Shown: positions 15,420 to 22,946 of the stretch, piece after piece
Layout: every line of letters starts with the position of its first letter
Numbering within the stretch: position 1 is the first letter of the stretch
Assembly: GCA_023428065.1 (NCBI GenBank)
Contig: JAEYZI010000037.1
Coordinates: 1 to 35,505, forward strand
Direction: 5' to 3'
Origin: Actinomycetes bacterium
GTDB taxonomy: Bacteria > Actinomycetota > Actinomycetes > Actinomycetales > Microbacteriaceae
Length of the DNA stretch: 35,505 nt
Translations under genes and position numbers: made by a program
Notes under the pieces: generated by a model
What the model was told of the DNA's origin: nothing
What the model saw: the letters and a program-made list of their open reading frames with translations, nothing else
Database searches by the model: none

Positions 15420-17450
15420 TCAGTCGAGCCCGCGGCGCGCGAGAAGTGGCTCGAGGGCGGCGTCGCGACCCCGGAAGTCCCGGAACGCGGCGAGCGGATC
15501 GCGCGTGCCCGCCGTCTGCAGGAGACGGCGGCGGAAGCGCTCGCCGTTCTCGCGCGTGAGGCCGCCGTTGTCGCGGAACCACTCGACCGTGTCGGCGTCG
15601 AGCACCTCGCTCCAGACGTAGGAGTAGTAGCCCGCGTCGTAGCCGCCCGAGAACACGTGCGCGAAGTAGCTCGTCGCATAGCGCGGCGGCACGGCGTCGT
15701 CGGCGAGCCCCGCGCGGGCGAGGGCCGCGGCCTCGAATGTCGCGACATCCGTCACGGCGAGCGCCTCCTCGACGTCGAGCGTGTGCCAGGCCTGGTCGAG
15801 TAGCGCGGCCTGCAGGTACTCGCTCGTCGCGAAGCCCTGACCGTAGCGCTCGGCGTCGCGCAGCCGCTGCGCGATCGCGGGATCGAGCGGCTCGCCCGTC
15901 TCGTGGTGGCGCGCGTAGCTCTCGAGCACCTCGGGCCACATCGCCCACATCTCGTTGACCTGGCTCGGGAACTCGACGAAGTCGCGGAACACGTTGGTGC
16001 CCGCGAGGCTCGGGTACCGCGCGTGCGCGAAGAGGCCGTGCAGGGCGTGCCCGAACTCGTGGAAGAGCGTCTCGACCTCGTCGAGCGTCAGCAGGGTCGG
16101 CTCGCCCGCGGCGGGGCGCGGCACGTTGAGGTTGTTGGTGACGATCGAGCGCGCGTGGCCGAGCAGCTCGCTGCGCGAGACGAGCGAGTTCATCCACGCC
16201 CCGCCGCGCTTGGAGTCGCGTGTGTAGAGGTCGAGCAGGTAGAGCCCGACCGCGCCGTCGTCGTCGCTCACCTCGAACACCCGCACGTCGTCGTTCCAGC
16301 CGCGGAGGTCGCCGCGCTCGTGGAACCGCAGCCCGTAGAGTCGCTCGGCGGCGAAGAACACCCCGTCGCGCAGCACGCGCTCCACCTCGAACCACGGCCG
16401 CAGGGCGGCCGTGTCGACGTCGTAGCGCTCGCGGCGCACGCGCTCCGCGGCGAACGCCCAGTCGGATGCGGCGACGGGCGCGCCCGTCACCTCGGCGAGC
16501 TCCGCACCTTCGGCCGCCGCGTTGCGCGCCGCGGCGGGCGCGAGCCGGCCGAGCAGTTCGGCGACGGCCGCGGGGGAGCCGGCCGTCTCGTCCGCCGTCA
16601 CGACCGAGGCGTGGTCGCGGAAGCCCAGCAGCCGTGCGCGCTCGGCGCGGGCCCGCACGAGCTCGAGCACGAGCTCGCGGTTGTCGAACTCGCCGCCCCG
16701 GATGCCGCGGGCGCGCGACGCCGCCATGATGCGGGCGCGCGTCTCGGGCACGGCGATCGAGGCGAGCCACGGGTGGCCCGTGTAGAGCACGAGGGTCACG
16801 AGCCAGCCGTCGAGGCCGCGTGCCGCGGCCGCCTCGCGCGCGGCCGAGAGCTCGGATGCCGCGAGCCCCGCGAGCTCGGACGCGTCGGTGATGTGCACCG
16901 CGAGCTCGTTGGTGTCGTTCAGCAGGTTCTTCTCGAAGCGCGTCGTGAGCGTCGAGATGCGCTGGTTGAGCTCGCGCAGGCGCTCCTTCGCGCCCTCGTC
17001 GAGGCCGGCGCCCGCGAGCGCCATCTCGGTGCGGTGGCGCTCGACGAGGTAGCGCTGCTCGTCGTCGAGGTTCTCGCTGCCCTCGACGGCCGCGCGGTGC
17101 ACGGCGTCGACGCGCGCGAAGAGCACGGGGTCGAGCACGATCGCGTCGTGGTGGGCCGCGAGCTTCGGCGCGAGCTCCTCCTCGAGCGCCTGGATGTGGT
17201 CGGTCGTGTCGGAGGAGGCGAGCGTGAAGAAGACGGTCGCGACGCGGTCGAGCACACGTCCGGAGCGCTCGAGCGGCACGAGCGTGTTGTCGAACGTCGC
17301 GGGGCCCGTCTCGGCGGTGATCGCGGCGACCTCCGCGAGCTGCTCCGCCATCCCGAGCTCGAACGCCTCGCGGTAGTGCTCGTCGCGCACGGCGGCGAAG
17401 TCGGGCAGCAGGTACGGGAGCTCGCTCTCGGCGAGGAACGGGTTCGTCAC
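15420..17450 (-). CDS. M3 family metallopeptidase (peptidyl-dipeptidase Dcp / oligopeptidase-like)
   Basis: 676 residues, the usual length for bacterial Dcp/oligopeptidase A. The zinc site HEFGH occupies residues 464-468 (HExxH), with the third ligand expected in the FVEFPSQVNE block about 25 residues later. The C-terminal YATSYFAHVFSGGYDAGYYS block supplies the Tyr/His substrate-binding residues of this family. No signal peptide, so it is cytosolic; its likely job is degrading short peptides, probably releasing dipeptides. It starts with GTG at 17450, six nt after a TAGGCT -10 and without an SD, so the transcript is probably leaderless. Divergent from the methyltransferase gene. Confidence 0.93.
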   Translation of the reverse strand: MTNPFLAESELPYLLPDFAAVRDEHYREAFELGMAEQLAEVAAITAETGPATFDNTLVPLERSGRVLDRVATVFFTLASSDTTDHIQALEEELAPKLAAHHDAIVLDPVLFARVDAVHRAAVEGSENLDDEQRYLVERHRTEMALAGAGLDEGAKERLRELNQRISTLTTRFEKNLLNDTNELAVHITDASELAGLAASELSAAREAAAARGLDGWLVTLVLYTGHPWLASIAVPETRARIMAASRARGIRGGEFDNRELVLELVRARAERARLLGFRDHASVVTADETAGSPAAVAELLGRLAPAAARNAAAEGAELAEVTGAPVAASDWAFAAERVRRERYDVDTAALRPWFEVERVLRDGVFFAAERLYGLRFHERGDLRGWNDDVRVFEVSDDDGAVGLYLLDLYTRDSKRGGAWMNSLVSRSELLGHARSIVTNNLNVPRPAAGEPTLLTLDEVETLFHEFGHALHGLFAHARYPSLAGTNVFRDFVEFPSQVNEMWAMWPEVLESYARHHETGEPLDPAIAQRLRDAERYGQGFATSEYLQAALLDQAWHTLDVEEALAVTDVATFEAAALARAGLADDAVPPRYATSYFAHVFSGGYDAGYYSYVWSEVLDADTVEWFRDNGGLTRENGERFRRRLLQTAGTRDPLAAFRDFRGRDAALEPLLARRGLD

Positions 17451-17456
17451 CGCCCC

Positions 17457-17462
17457 AGCCTA
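17457..17462 (-). promoter_or_regulatory. -10 element (TAGGCT) for leaderless M3 peptidase gene
   Basis: TAGGCT on the minus strand is followed by GGGGCG and then the GTG start at 17450. The 6-nt gap leaves no room for an SD. Confidence 0.55.
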
Positions 17463-17478
17463 GGCAGGCCGCGACGTA

Positions 17479-17484
17479 TAGCGT
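17479..17484 (+). promoter_or_regulatory. -10 element (TAGCGT) for leaderless methyltransferase gene
   Basis: TAGCGT (TANNNT) lies 7 nt before the GTG at 17492. The overlapping TATAGC at 17477 is an alternative placement. The divergent peptidase -10 is only ~20 bp away, so the two polymerases would compete for this space. Confidence 0.5.
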
Positions 17485-17491
17485 GGGCCGC

Positions 17492-18298
17492 GTGAGCACC
17501 GACGAGCACTACACGCACGGCCACCACGAGTCCGTCCTGCGCTCGCACATCTGGCGCACGGCCCTCAACTCGGCCGCCTACCTGCTCCCGCACCTGCGCC
17601 CCGGCATGTCGGTGCTCGATGTCGGCGCGGGCCCCGGTACCATCACGGTCGACCTCGCCGAGCTCGTCGCCCCCGGCCGCGTCGTGGGCGTCGACGCCTC
17701 GGAGGAGATCGTCGCGCAGGCGCGCGCGCACGCCGCGGAGCGCGGGGTCGCGAACGTCGAGTTCCACGTCGCCGACGCGTACGCCCTCCCCTACGCCGAC
17801 GAGGCCTTCGACGTCGTGCACGCGCACCAGCTCCTGCAGCACCTCGCCGAGCCCGTCGCCGCCCTCGTCGAGTTCCGCCGCGTCGTCGCCGACGGCGGCC
17901 TCGTCGCGGTGCGCGAGTGCGACTACGCGGGCGTCGTGCTGCATCCGCAGACCCTCGGTCTCGAGGCGTGGGCCGCGCTCTACCAGCGCGTGCACCGCAG
18001 CAACGGGGGAGAGCCGGACGCGGGCCGTCGGCTCAAACAGTGGGCGCGCGAGGCGGGGTTCTCCTCGGTCGAGTCGACGGCGTCGCTGTGGTGTTTCTCC
18101 GACGACGACGAACGCACCTGGTGGGGCGGCATGTGGCGCGACCGCGTGCTCGCCTCCGCCTTCGCCGACGACGCCCTCGCGCGCGGGTTCGCGACGCGCG
18201 CCGACCTCCAGGCGATCAGCACCGCATGGGCGCACTGGGCCGAGGACCCGAACGGATGGATGATCTTCCCGCACGGCGAGATCCTCGCCCGGAGGTGA
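17492..18298 (+). CDS. Class I SAM-dependent methyltransferase (UbiE/Methyltransf_11-like)
   Basis: 268 residues. Motif I, VLDVGAGPGT (41-50), binds S-adenosylmethionine; VVGVDASEEIV supplies the acidic residue that contacts the ribose; and FDVVHAHQLLQHLAEP is motif IV and the helix after it. Substrate unknown; relatives act on small molecules. I chose the GTG at 17492 over an earlier GTG at 17483 because a TAGCGT hexamer sits 7 nt before it, the leaderless layout seen on several genes here, and because the sequence STDEHYTHGHHESVL reads as a natural N-terminus. Its stop codon directly abuts the stop of the convergent 75-residue protein gene, with no intergenic terminator. Confidence 0.88.
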   Translation: MSTDEHYTHGHHESVLRSHIWRTALNSAAYLLPHLRPGMSVLDVGAGPGTITVDLAELVAPGRVVGVDASEEIVAQARAHAAERGVANVEFHVADAYALPYADEAFDVVHAHQLLQHLAEPVAALVEFRRVVADGGLVAVRECDYAGVVLHPQTLGLEAWAALYQRVHRSNGGEPDAGRRLKQWAREAGFSSVESTASLWCFSDDDERTWWGGMWRDRVLASAFADDALARGFATRADLQAISTAWAHWAEDPNGWMIFPHGEILARR

Positions 18299-18526
18299 TC
18301 AGTCGACGAGGTCGCGGTGGATCGAGCCGTCGTGACCCTGCCGCAGGCGCGTGCCGTCGTCGAGCTCGACGACGGGGCGGGACTCGAGCCACGTGAGGGT
18401 CCAGCGCCACGACCCGGTGTCGACCGCGTCGAGCTCCGCCTCGACCTCGCGGATCGCGGCGACCATGGCCTCCGGCACCCGCGGCGGCACCTCGCCGCCG
18501 ACGCTCCAGCGCGTTCCGAGCTGCAT
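18299..18526 (-). CDS. Small conserved-looking protein of unknown function (75 aa)
   Basis: I do not recognise a family. The protein is soluble and acidic, with a short polar start, a helix rich in Ala/Glu (PEAMVAAIREVEAELDAV), then a W-rich strand (GSWRWTLTWLESRP) and a second strand (VVELDDGTRLRQG). This suggests a compact alpha+beta domain. Its ATG shares one base with the stop of the acetyltransferase gene (TGATG), so it is translationally coupled to it and belongs to the valS transcript. The tight coupling and normal codon use support a real gene. Confidence 0.7.
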   Translation of the reverse strand: MQLGTRWSVGGEVPPRVPEAMVAAIREVEAELDAVDTGSWRWTLTWLESRPVVELDDGTRLRQGHDGSIHRDLVD

Positions 18527-18969
18527 CAGCGGCGCACCTCGTACATGACCCAGCGGGTGCGGGTCGCGACCTTGTCGTAGAGGGCCTGCGCCGTCTCGTT
18601 GTCGTCGGCCGTGATCCAGCGCAGCGAACCGCCCGTGCCGGCGCTCAGCTCGGCGAGCGCCTCGATGAGCGCGCGTCCCGCGCCCGTGCCGCGCACGGCC
18701 GGGTCGACGAACAGGTCGTCGAGGAACCAGTCGCGGCCGCCCGTGAAGGTGTCCGGGTGCGAGCGGTAGTGCGCGATCCCGACGACCTTCCCGTCGCGCT
18801 CGGCGACGAGCCCGTCGACGCCCGAGTCCTCGGCGAGCAGGAGCTCCCAGACGCGGTCGAGCACCTCGTCGGAGAAGTCGGTCTCGTAGAAGACGCCGTA
18901 GGCGGTGAAGAGCTCGCGCCAGCGGGCGGAGTCGGATGCGGCGAGCGTCCGCACGGTCGTCGTGCCCAC
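18526..18969 (-). CDS. GNAT family N-acetyltransferase
   Basis: 147 residues spanning one GNAT domain. Motif A is LDDLFVDPAVRGTGAGRALI, with the acetyl-CoA pyrophosphate loop RGTGAGRA at 93-100; motif B follows with ITADDNETAQALYDKV. Substrate unknown. The GTG at 18969 follows the valS stop codon by 2 nt, although the frame remains open upstream into valS; length and spacing set this start. Coupled to valS on one side and to the 75-residue protein on the other. Confidence 0.88.
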   Translation of the reverse strand: MGTTTVRTLAASDSARWRELFTAYGVFYETDFSDEVLDRVWELLLAEDSGVDGLVAERDGKVVGIAHYRSHPDTFTGGRDWFLDDLFVDPAVRGTGAGRALIEALAELSAGTGGSLRWITADDNETAQALYDKVATRTRWVMYEVRR

Positions 18970-18971
18970 GG

Positions 18972-21557
18972 TCAGGCCTCCAGCACCTCGGCGAGCACGA
19001 CGTCGGTCACGGCGACCTCGTCGCCCGCCACGAGGTCGAGCCGCTCGATGCGCCCGACCGCGCGCAGGTCGTCCGCGGCCTCCGCGAGGATCGCGGGGCC
19101 CGCGAGCGTCGCCGAGCGCACGGGCGTCTTCTGCGAGGCCTTGGCGTCGGTCTTCGCGCGCCGGATGCCGACGAGCGCCGCCGAGACGGCCGGCAGCAGC
19201 CCGCGCGGTTCGCGCGTGACGCCGAGCTCGAGCGCCGTCGGCCACGGCGAGGTGTGCACCGAGCCGTCGTGCGTCCACGACCACACCTCCTCCGTCGCGA
19301 AGGGCAGCACGGGCGCGAGGAGCCGCAGCAGCACGTCGATCGCGGCGCGCAGGGCGGCGACGGCGGAGGCCTGGCTCTGGCCCTCGCCCGTGTAGGCGCG
19401 CTCCTTGACGAGCTCGAGGTAGTCGTCGCAGAAGGTCCAGAAGAACTGCTCCGTCACCTCGAGGGCGCGCGCGTGGTCGAAGCCCTCGTAGGCGCGCGTC
19501 GCCTCGTCGACGACGCGGCCGAGCTCGGCGAGCATGTCGACGTCGAGCGGCTCCGTCACCTCGGCGCCGGGCGTGTGCGGGAAACCGTAGACGAACTTCG
19601 CGGCATTGAGCACCTTGATCGCGAGGCGACGCCCGATCTTGATCGTCTTCGGGTTCTGCGGGTCGAACGCCGCGTCCGTGCCGAGCTTCGACGACGCCGC
19701 CCAGTAGCGCACCGCATCCGAGCCGTGCTCGTCGAGCAGGCCTTGCGGGGTCACGACGTTGCCCTTCGACTTCGACATCTTCTTGCGGTCGGGGTCGACG
19801 ATGAAGCCCGAGATGCCCGCGTGCCTCCACGGGGTCACGCCGTGCTCGAGCTGGGAGCGCAGCACGGTCGTGAAGAGCCAGGTGCGGATGATGTCCTGGC
19901 CCTGCGAGCGCAGCGCGTACGGGAAGACGAGGTCGAAGAGCTCCGGGTCCTCGACCCAGCCGCCCGCGATCTGGGGGGTGAGGCTCGAGGTGGCCCAGGT
20001 GTCCATGATGTCGAGCTCACCCACGAAGCCGCCCGGCACGCCGCGCTGGGACTCCTCGTAGCCGGGGGCGGCATCCGAGGAGGGGTCGACGGGGAGCATG
20101 TCCTCGCTCGGAACGATCGGCCGATCGCGCAGCGCCTCGCCGTTCTCGTCGAGCGGGTACCACACGGGGATCGGAACGCCGAAGAAGCGCTGGCGCGAGA
20201 TGAGCCAGTCGCCCGTGAGCCCGCCCACCCAGTTCTCGTAGCGCACGCGCATGAAGTCGGGGTGGAACTCGAGCTCGCGACCGTCGGCGAGCAGCTCCTC
20301 GCGGAGCTTCTCGTCGCGCGCCCCGTTCGTGATGTACCACTGGCGGGTCGAGACGATCTCGAGCGGCTTGTCGCCCTTCTCGAAGAACTTCACGGGGTGG
20401 GTGATCTTGCGGGGCTCGCCGATGAGGTCGCCCGACTCCTGCAGCAGCTCGACCATGCGGGCCTTCGCGCTGAACACGGTCTTGCCGACGAGCTCGGCGT
20501 AGGCGGCGCGACCGGCCTCGGTGAAGAGCTCGGCGGCGGGGGCCTCGGGCAGGATGCGGCCGTCGAAGCCGATGATCGCGCGGTTGGGCAGGTCGAGCTC
20601 GCGCCACCACACGACGTCGGTGACGTCGCCGAAGGTGCAGATCATGGCGATGCCCGATCCCTTGTCCTGCTGTGCGAGGTGGTGCGAGACGACGGGGACC
20701 TCGACGCCGAACACGGGGGTCGTGACGGTCGTGCCGAAGAGCGCCTGGTAGCGCTCGTCGTCGGGGTGCGCGACGAGGGCCACGCACGCGGGCAGGAGCT
20801 CGGGGCGCGTCGTCTCGATCTCGATCGTGCCGCCGTCGGGCCGGTGGAAGCTCACGCGGTGGTAGGCGGCGGGCTGCTCCTTGTCCTCGAGCTCGGCCTG
20901 GGCGACGGCCGTGCGGAAGGTCACGTCCCACAGCGTCGGGGCGTCGGCCTGGTAGGCCTCGCCGCGCGCGAGATTGCGCAGGAAGGCGCGCTGCGCGACC
21001 CGCTGGGCCTCGTCGCCGATCGTGCGGTAGGTGAGCGACCAGTCGACCGAGAGCCCGAGGGTGCGCCACAGCTCCTCGAACTGCTTCTCGTCCTCCGCCG
21101 TGAGCTTCTCGCACAGCTCGACGAAGTTGCGTCGCGAGATCGGCAGCTGGTCGGCGGCCTTGCCCGAGGTGCCCTCGCCGCCCTCCTGGGGCGGGGTGAA
21201 GTCCGGGTCGTAGGGGAGCGTCGGGTCGCAGCGCACGCCGTAGTAGTTCTGCACGCGGCGCTCGGTCGGGAGCCCGTTGTCGTCCCAGCCCATGGGGAAG
21301 AAGAGGTGCTTGCCGCGCATCCGCTGGTAGCGCGCCATGAGGTCCATGTGCGTGTAGCTGAACACGTGGCCGATGTGGAGGCTGCCGGACGCCGTGGGCG
21401 GCGGGGTGTCGACGCTGAAGACGGCGCTCTTGCCTGCGGCGAGGGCGGCGGCCCGGTCGAACCGGAACGTGCCCTCGCGCTCCCACACCTCCCGCCAGAC
21501 GGTCTCGAGGCCCTCGAGTGCGGGCTTCTCGGGGATGCGCGGGGCGGCGGCGTTCAT
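18972..21557 (-). CDS. valS: Valine--tRNA ligase
   Basis: 861-residue class I synthetase that charges tRNA-Val. HIGH is at 61-64 within SGSLHIGHVFSYTH, KMSKS at 593-597 (KKMSKSKGN). The editing domain that hydrolyses mischarged Thr-tRNA lies between, including an ETTRPELLPACVALVAHPDD block. Tryptophan-rich WATSSLTPQ and the anticodon-binding helical domain follow. It ends shortly after that domain, so the ~65-residue C-terminal coiled-coil arm of the 951-residue E. coli enzyme appears absent or reduced. The ATG at 21557 has GGAG 8 nt upstream. GNAT and unknown genes follow directly on the same transcript. No T box was seen before it. Confidence 0.97.
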   Translation of the reverse strand: MNAAAPRIPEKPALEGLETVWREVWEREGTFRFDRAAALAAGKSAVFSVDTPPPTASGSLHIGHVFSYTHMDLMARYQRMRGKHLFFPMGWDDNGLPTERRVQNYYGVRCDPTLPYDPDFTPPQEGGEGTSGKAADQLPISRRNFVELCEKLTAEDEKQFEELWRTLGLSVDWSLTYRTIGDEAQRVAQRAFLRNLARGEAYQADAPTLWDVTFRTAVAQAELEDKEQPAAYHRVSFHRPDGGTIEIETTRPELLPACVALVAHPDDERYQALFGTTVTTPVFGVEVPVVSHHLAQQDKGSGIAMICTFGDVTDVVWWRELDLPNRAIIGFDGRILPEAPAAELFTEAGRAAYAELVGKTVFSAKARMVELLQESGDLIGEPRKITHPVKFFEKGDKPLEIVSTRQWYITNGARDEKLREELLADGRELEFHPDFMRVRYENWVGGLTGDWLISRQRFFGVPIPVWYPLDENGEALRDRPIVPSEDMLPVDPSSDAAPGYEESQRGVPGGFVGELDIMDTWATSSLTPQIAGGWVEDPELFDLVFPYALRSQGQDIIRTWLFTTVLRSQLEHGVTPWRHAGISGFIVDPDRKKMSKSKGNVVTPQGLLDEHGSDAVRYWAASSKLGTDAAFDPQNPKTIKIGRRLAIKVLNAAKFVYGFPHTPGAEVTEPLDVDMLAELGRVVDEATRAYEGFDHARALEVTEQFFWTFCDDYLELVKERAYTGEGQSQASAVAALRAAIDVLLRLLAPVLPFATEEVWSWTHDGSVHTSPWPTALELGVTREPRGLLPAVSAALVGIRRAKTDAKASQKTPVRSATLAGPAILAEAADDLRAVGRIERLDLVAGDEVAVTDVVLAEVLEA

Positions 21558-21623
21558 CGCGGGTACTCCGGTTCGGTATGTGCGGCACCGCGTCAAGGGG
21601 TGCCTGAGTGTGGGAACCCCGCG

Positions 21624-21629
21624 ATTCTA
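21624..21629 (-). promoter_or_regulatory. -10 element (TAGAAT) for valS
   Basis: TAGAAT on the minus strand is the best -10 match upstream of valS, about 67 nt before the ATG. The same hexamer begins the ileS leader at 23948. No good -35 at standard spacing was found. Confidence 0.45.
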
Positions 21630-21640
21630 CCGGCGTGCGC

Positions 21641-22480
21641 TCATGTCTCGCGGATCACGATCGTCTCGGACTGCAGGCTGCCGTCCGGGCGCTCGACCGT
21701 GATCGTGTAGCGCTGCTGCTTGTCGGGCATGCCGCACTGGTAGGAGATGCCGTCCTCGGGGGTCGTCGTGTAGGTCGTGGGGAACTCGCCGATGCCCGCG
21801 GCCTTTGCGTCGTCGGTGCCGACCCCGAACCACAGGCGGGTTCCCGTCGTCGCCCAGCTGAAGGTGAGGGGAACCGAGCTGCCGGTCTGACCCGTGCAGT
21901 CGACCTGCTGCGTCGACGCCGTGAAGCTCGTGATGACGTCGGCGGGCGCCGGGGGAGCGGGGGGCGTCGTCTCGGTGGGCGTCGGCGTGGGCGTGGGGCT
22001 CGCGCTCGGGGTCTCGGATGCTGTGGGCGTCGGGCTGGGCGTCTCCGTCTCGGTGGGCGCCGGGTTCGGCGAGCCGGCGCCGACGGCGATCCAGATGAGG
22101 AGGCCGATGAGGGCGAGCAGGAGCACGCCCGCGATGACCGAGAGGGCGATGATGAGCCCGCGCTTGCTGCTCTCGCCCTCCGGGGGCGTCGCAGCAGGAG
22201 GGACGGTGCCGGGCGGCACCGCGCCGGGCGGCACGTCGGCGGGCGTCGCGTCGGCGAGCGGGATCGTGGCGGGCTCGTGCACGGGGCCAGGGCCCGGCTG
22301 CGGCGCGGGTGTCGGCGCCGCGAAGCGCTCGGTGGGCGCGTCGGCGAGGGGCGAGGGCTCGGCAGGCCCGGGCTGATCGGCGCCGGGCTGCGTGCCGTCG
22401 GGGCCCGTGCCGCCGGGCTGCTTGCCACCGGGGGGAGGGAATCCCTCGGGGTAGCGCTGGGTAGGGGTGTCGTCGCTCAT
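21641..22480 (-). CDS. Single-pass membrane protein with extracytoplasmic beta-rich domain, unknown function
   Basis: 279 residues with a clear layout: a cytoplasmic Pro/Gly/Ala-rich disordered N-terminus (1-105), one transmembrane helix (108-134, preceded by SSKRG so the N-terminus is inside), a Thr/Pro/Ser-rich wall-spanning linker (138-180), then a ~100-residue domain (182-279). That domain has alternating beta-type sequence, and two cysteines (Cys194 and Cys249) could form a disulfide. The domain resembles an immunoglobulin-like fold in pattern only. The ATG at 22480 has GGAG 6 nt upstream and a TAGGCT hexamer at 22520-22515 as a possible -10. No recognised function; binding or sensing at the cell surface is a guess. 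Confidence 0.8.
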   Translation of the reverse strand: MSDDTPTQRYPEGFPPPGGKQPGGTGPDGTQPGADQPGPAEPSPLADAPTERFAAPTPAPQPGPGPVHEPATIPLADATPADVPPGAVPPGTVPPAATPPEGESSKRGLIIALSVIAGVLLLALIGLLIWIAVGAGSPNPAPTETETPSPTPTASETPSASPTPTPTPTETTPPAPPAPADVITSFTASTQQVDCTGQTGSSVPLTFSWATTGTRLWFGVGTDDAKAAGIGEFPTTYTTTPEDGISYQCGMPDKQQRYTITVERPDGSLQSETIVIRET

Positions 22481-22551
22481 GGTGTGCTCCGCGATCCTCA
22501 GGCCGTCGCCTCCGAGCCTAGGGCGGCTCGCCCCGGGAATCCATCGGCGGA

Positions 22552-22574
22552 TTGTAATAGTCCATCTAGAACAA
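22552..22574. promoter_or_regulatory. Candidate operator of the GntR-type regulator
   Basis: Imperfect inverted repeat: TTGTAATAG, 5-bp spacer, CTAGAACAA (7 of 9 positions symmetric). It is unusually AT-rich for this genome. It ends right before the AAAAGGAGG SD of the GntR gene and includes a TAATAG that could serve as its -10. Placement suits autorepression. It also lies ~70 bp upstream of the divergent membrane protein gene. Confidence 0.55.
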
Positions 22575-22592
22575 AAGGAGGTAGGATGAGGC

Positions 22593-22946
22593 GTGCTCAT
22601 CCGCGTGGACCCCGGCTCGGGGGTGCCGATCTACGACCAGATCGCGGCATCCGTGCGCTCGGACGCCGCACGCGGCGCGCTGCGCCCGGGCGATCGGCTC
22701 CCCGCCGCACGCGAACTCGCGGACGCGCTCGACGTCAACATCCACACGGTGCTGCGGGCCTACCAGGACCTCCGCGACGAGGGGCTCGTCGACCTCCGGC
22801 GCGGGCGCGGCGCCGTCGTGACCGAGGCGGCGGGGCGCGGCGCGCCCCTCGTCGACGCGGTGCGTGCGCTCGTCGCCGAGGCGCGGCGCGCGGGAGTCGG
22901 GCCGCAATCGCTCATCTCCCTCATCCGCGAGGAGTACCCGGGATGA
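22593..22946 (+). CDS. GntR family transcriptional regulator (YtrA-like, short form)
   Basis: 117 residues. The N-terminal winged helix-turn-helix has the GntR signature, VPIYDQIAASVRSDAARGAL then LPAARELADALDVNIHTVLRAYQDLRDEGLV. Only ~40 residues follow it, with no FadR or UTRA effector domain. This size is typical of the YtrA subfamily, which regulates neighbouring membrane or ABC genes. The GTG at 22593 follows a strong AAAGGAGG. The gene overlaps the next, a DUF1648-type membrane protein, by ATGA (22943-22946), as is usual for such pairs. It probably binds the palindrome at 22552-22574. Inducer unknown; cell-envelope stress is typical of the subfamily. Confidence 0.9.
   Translation: MLIRVDPGSGVPIYDQIAASVRSDAARGALRPGDRLPAARELADALDVNIHTVLRAYQDLRDEGLVDLRRGRGAVVTEAAGRGAPLVDAVRALVAEARRAGVGPQSLISLIREEYPG

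Noticed and set aside
21589..21595. TTGACG before valS as a -35 element
   Set aside because: The only downstream -10-like hexamer (TACCGA) is just 12 nt away and is a poor match, so the spacing does not fit.
18972..21640. T box upstream of valS
   Set aside because: No GGTGGNACCGCG-type sequence lies in the 83-bp gap. That motif is found only before ileS.
22585..22610. ATG at 22585 as the GntR start
   Set aside because: It is out of frame with the winged-helix domain. The GTG at 22593 is in frame and suitably placed after AAAGGAGG.
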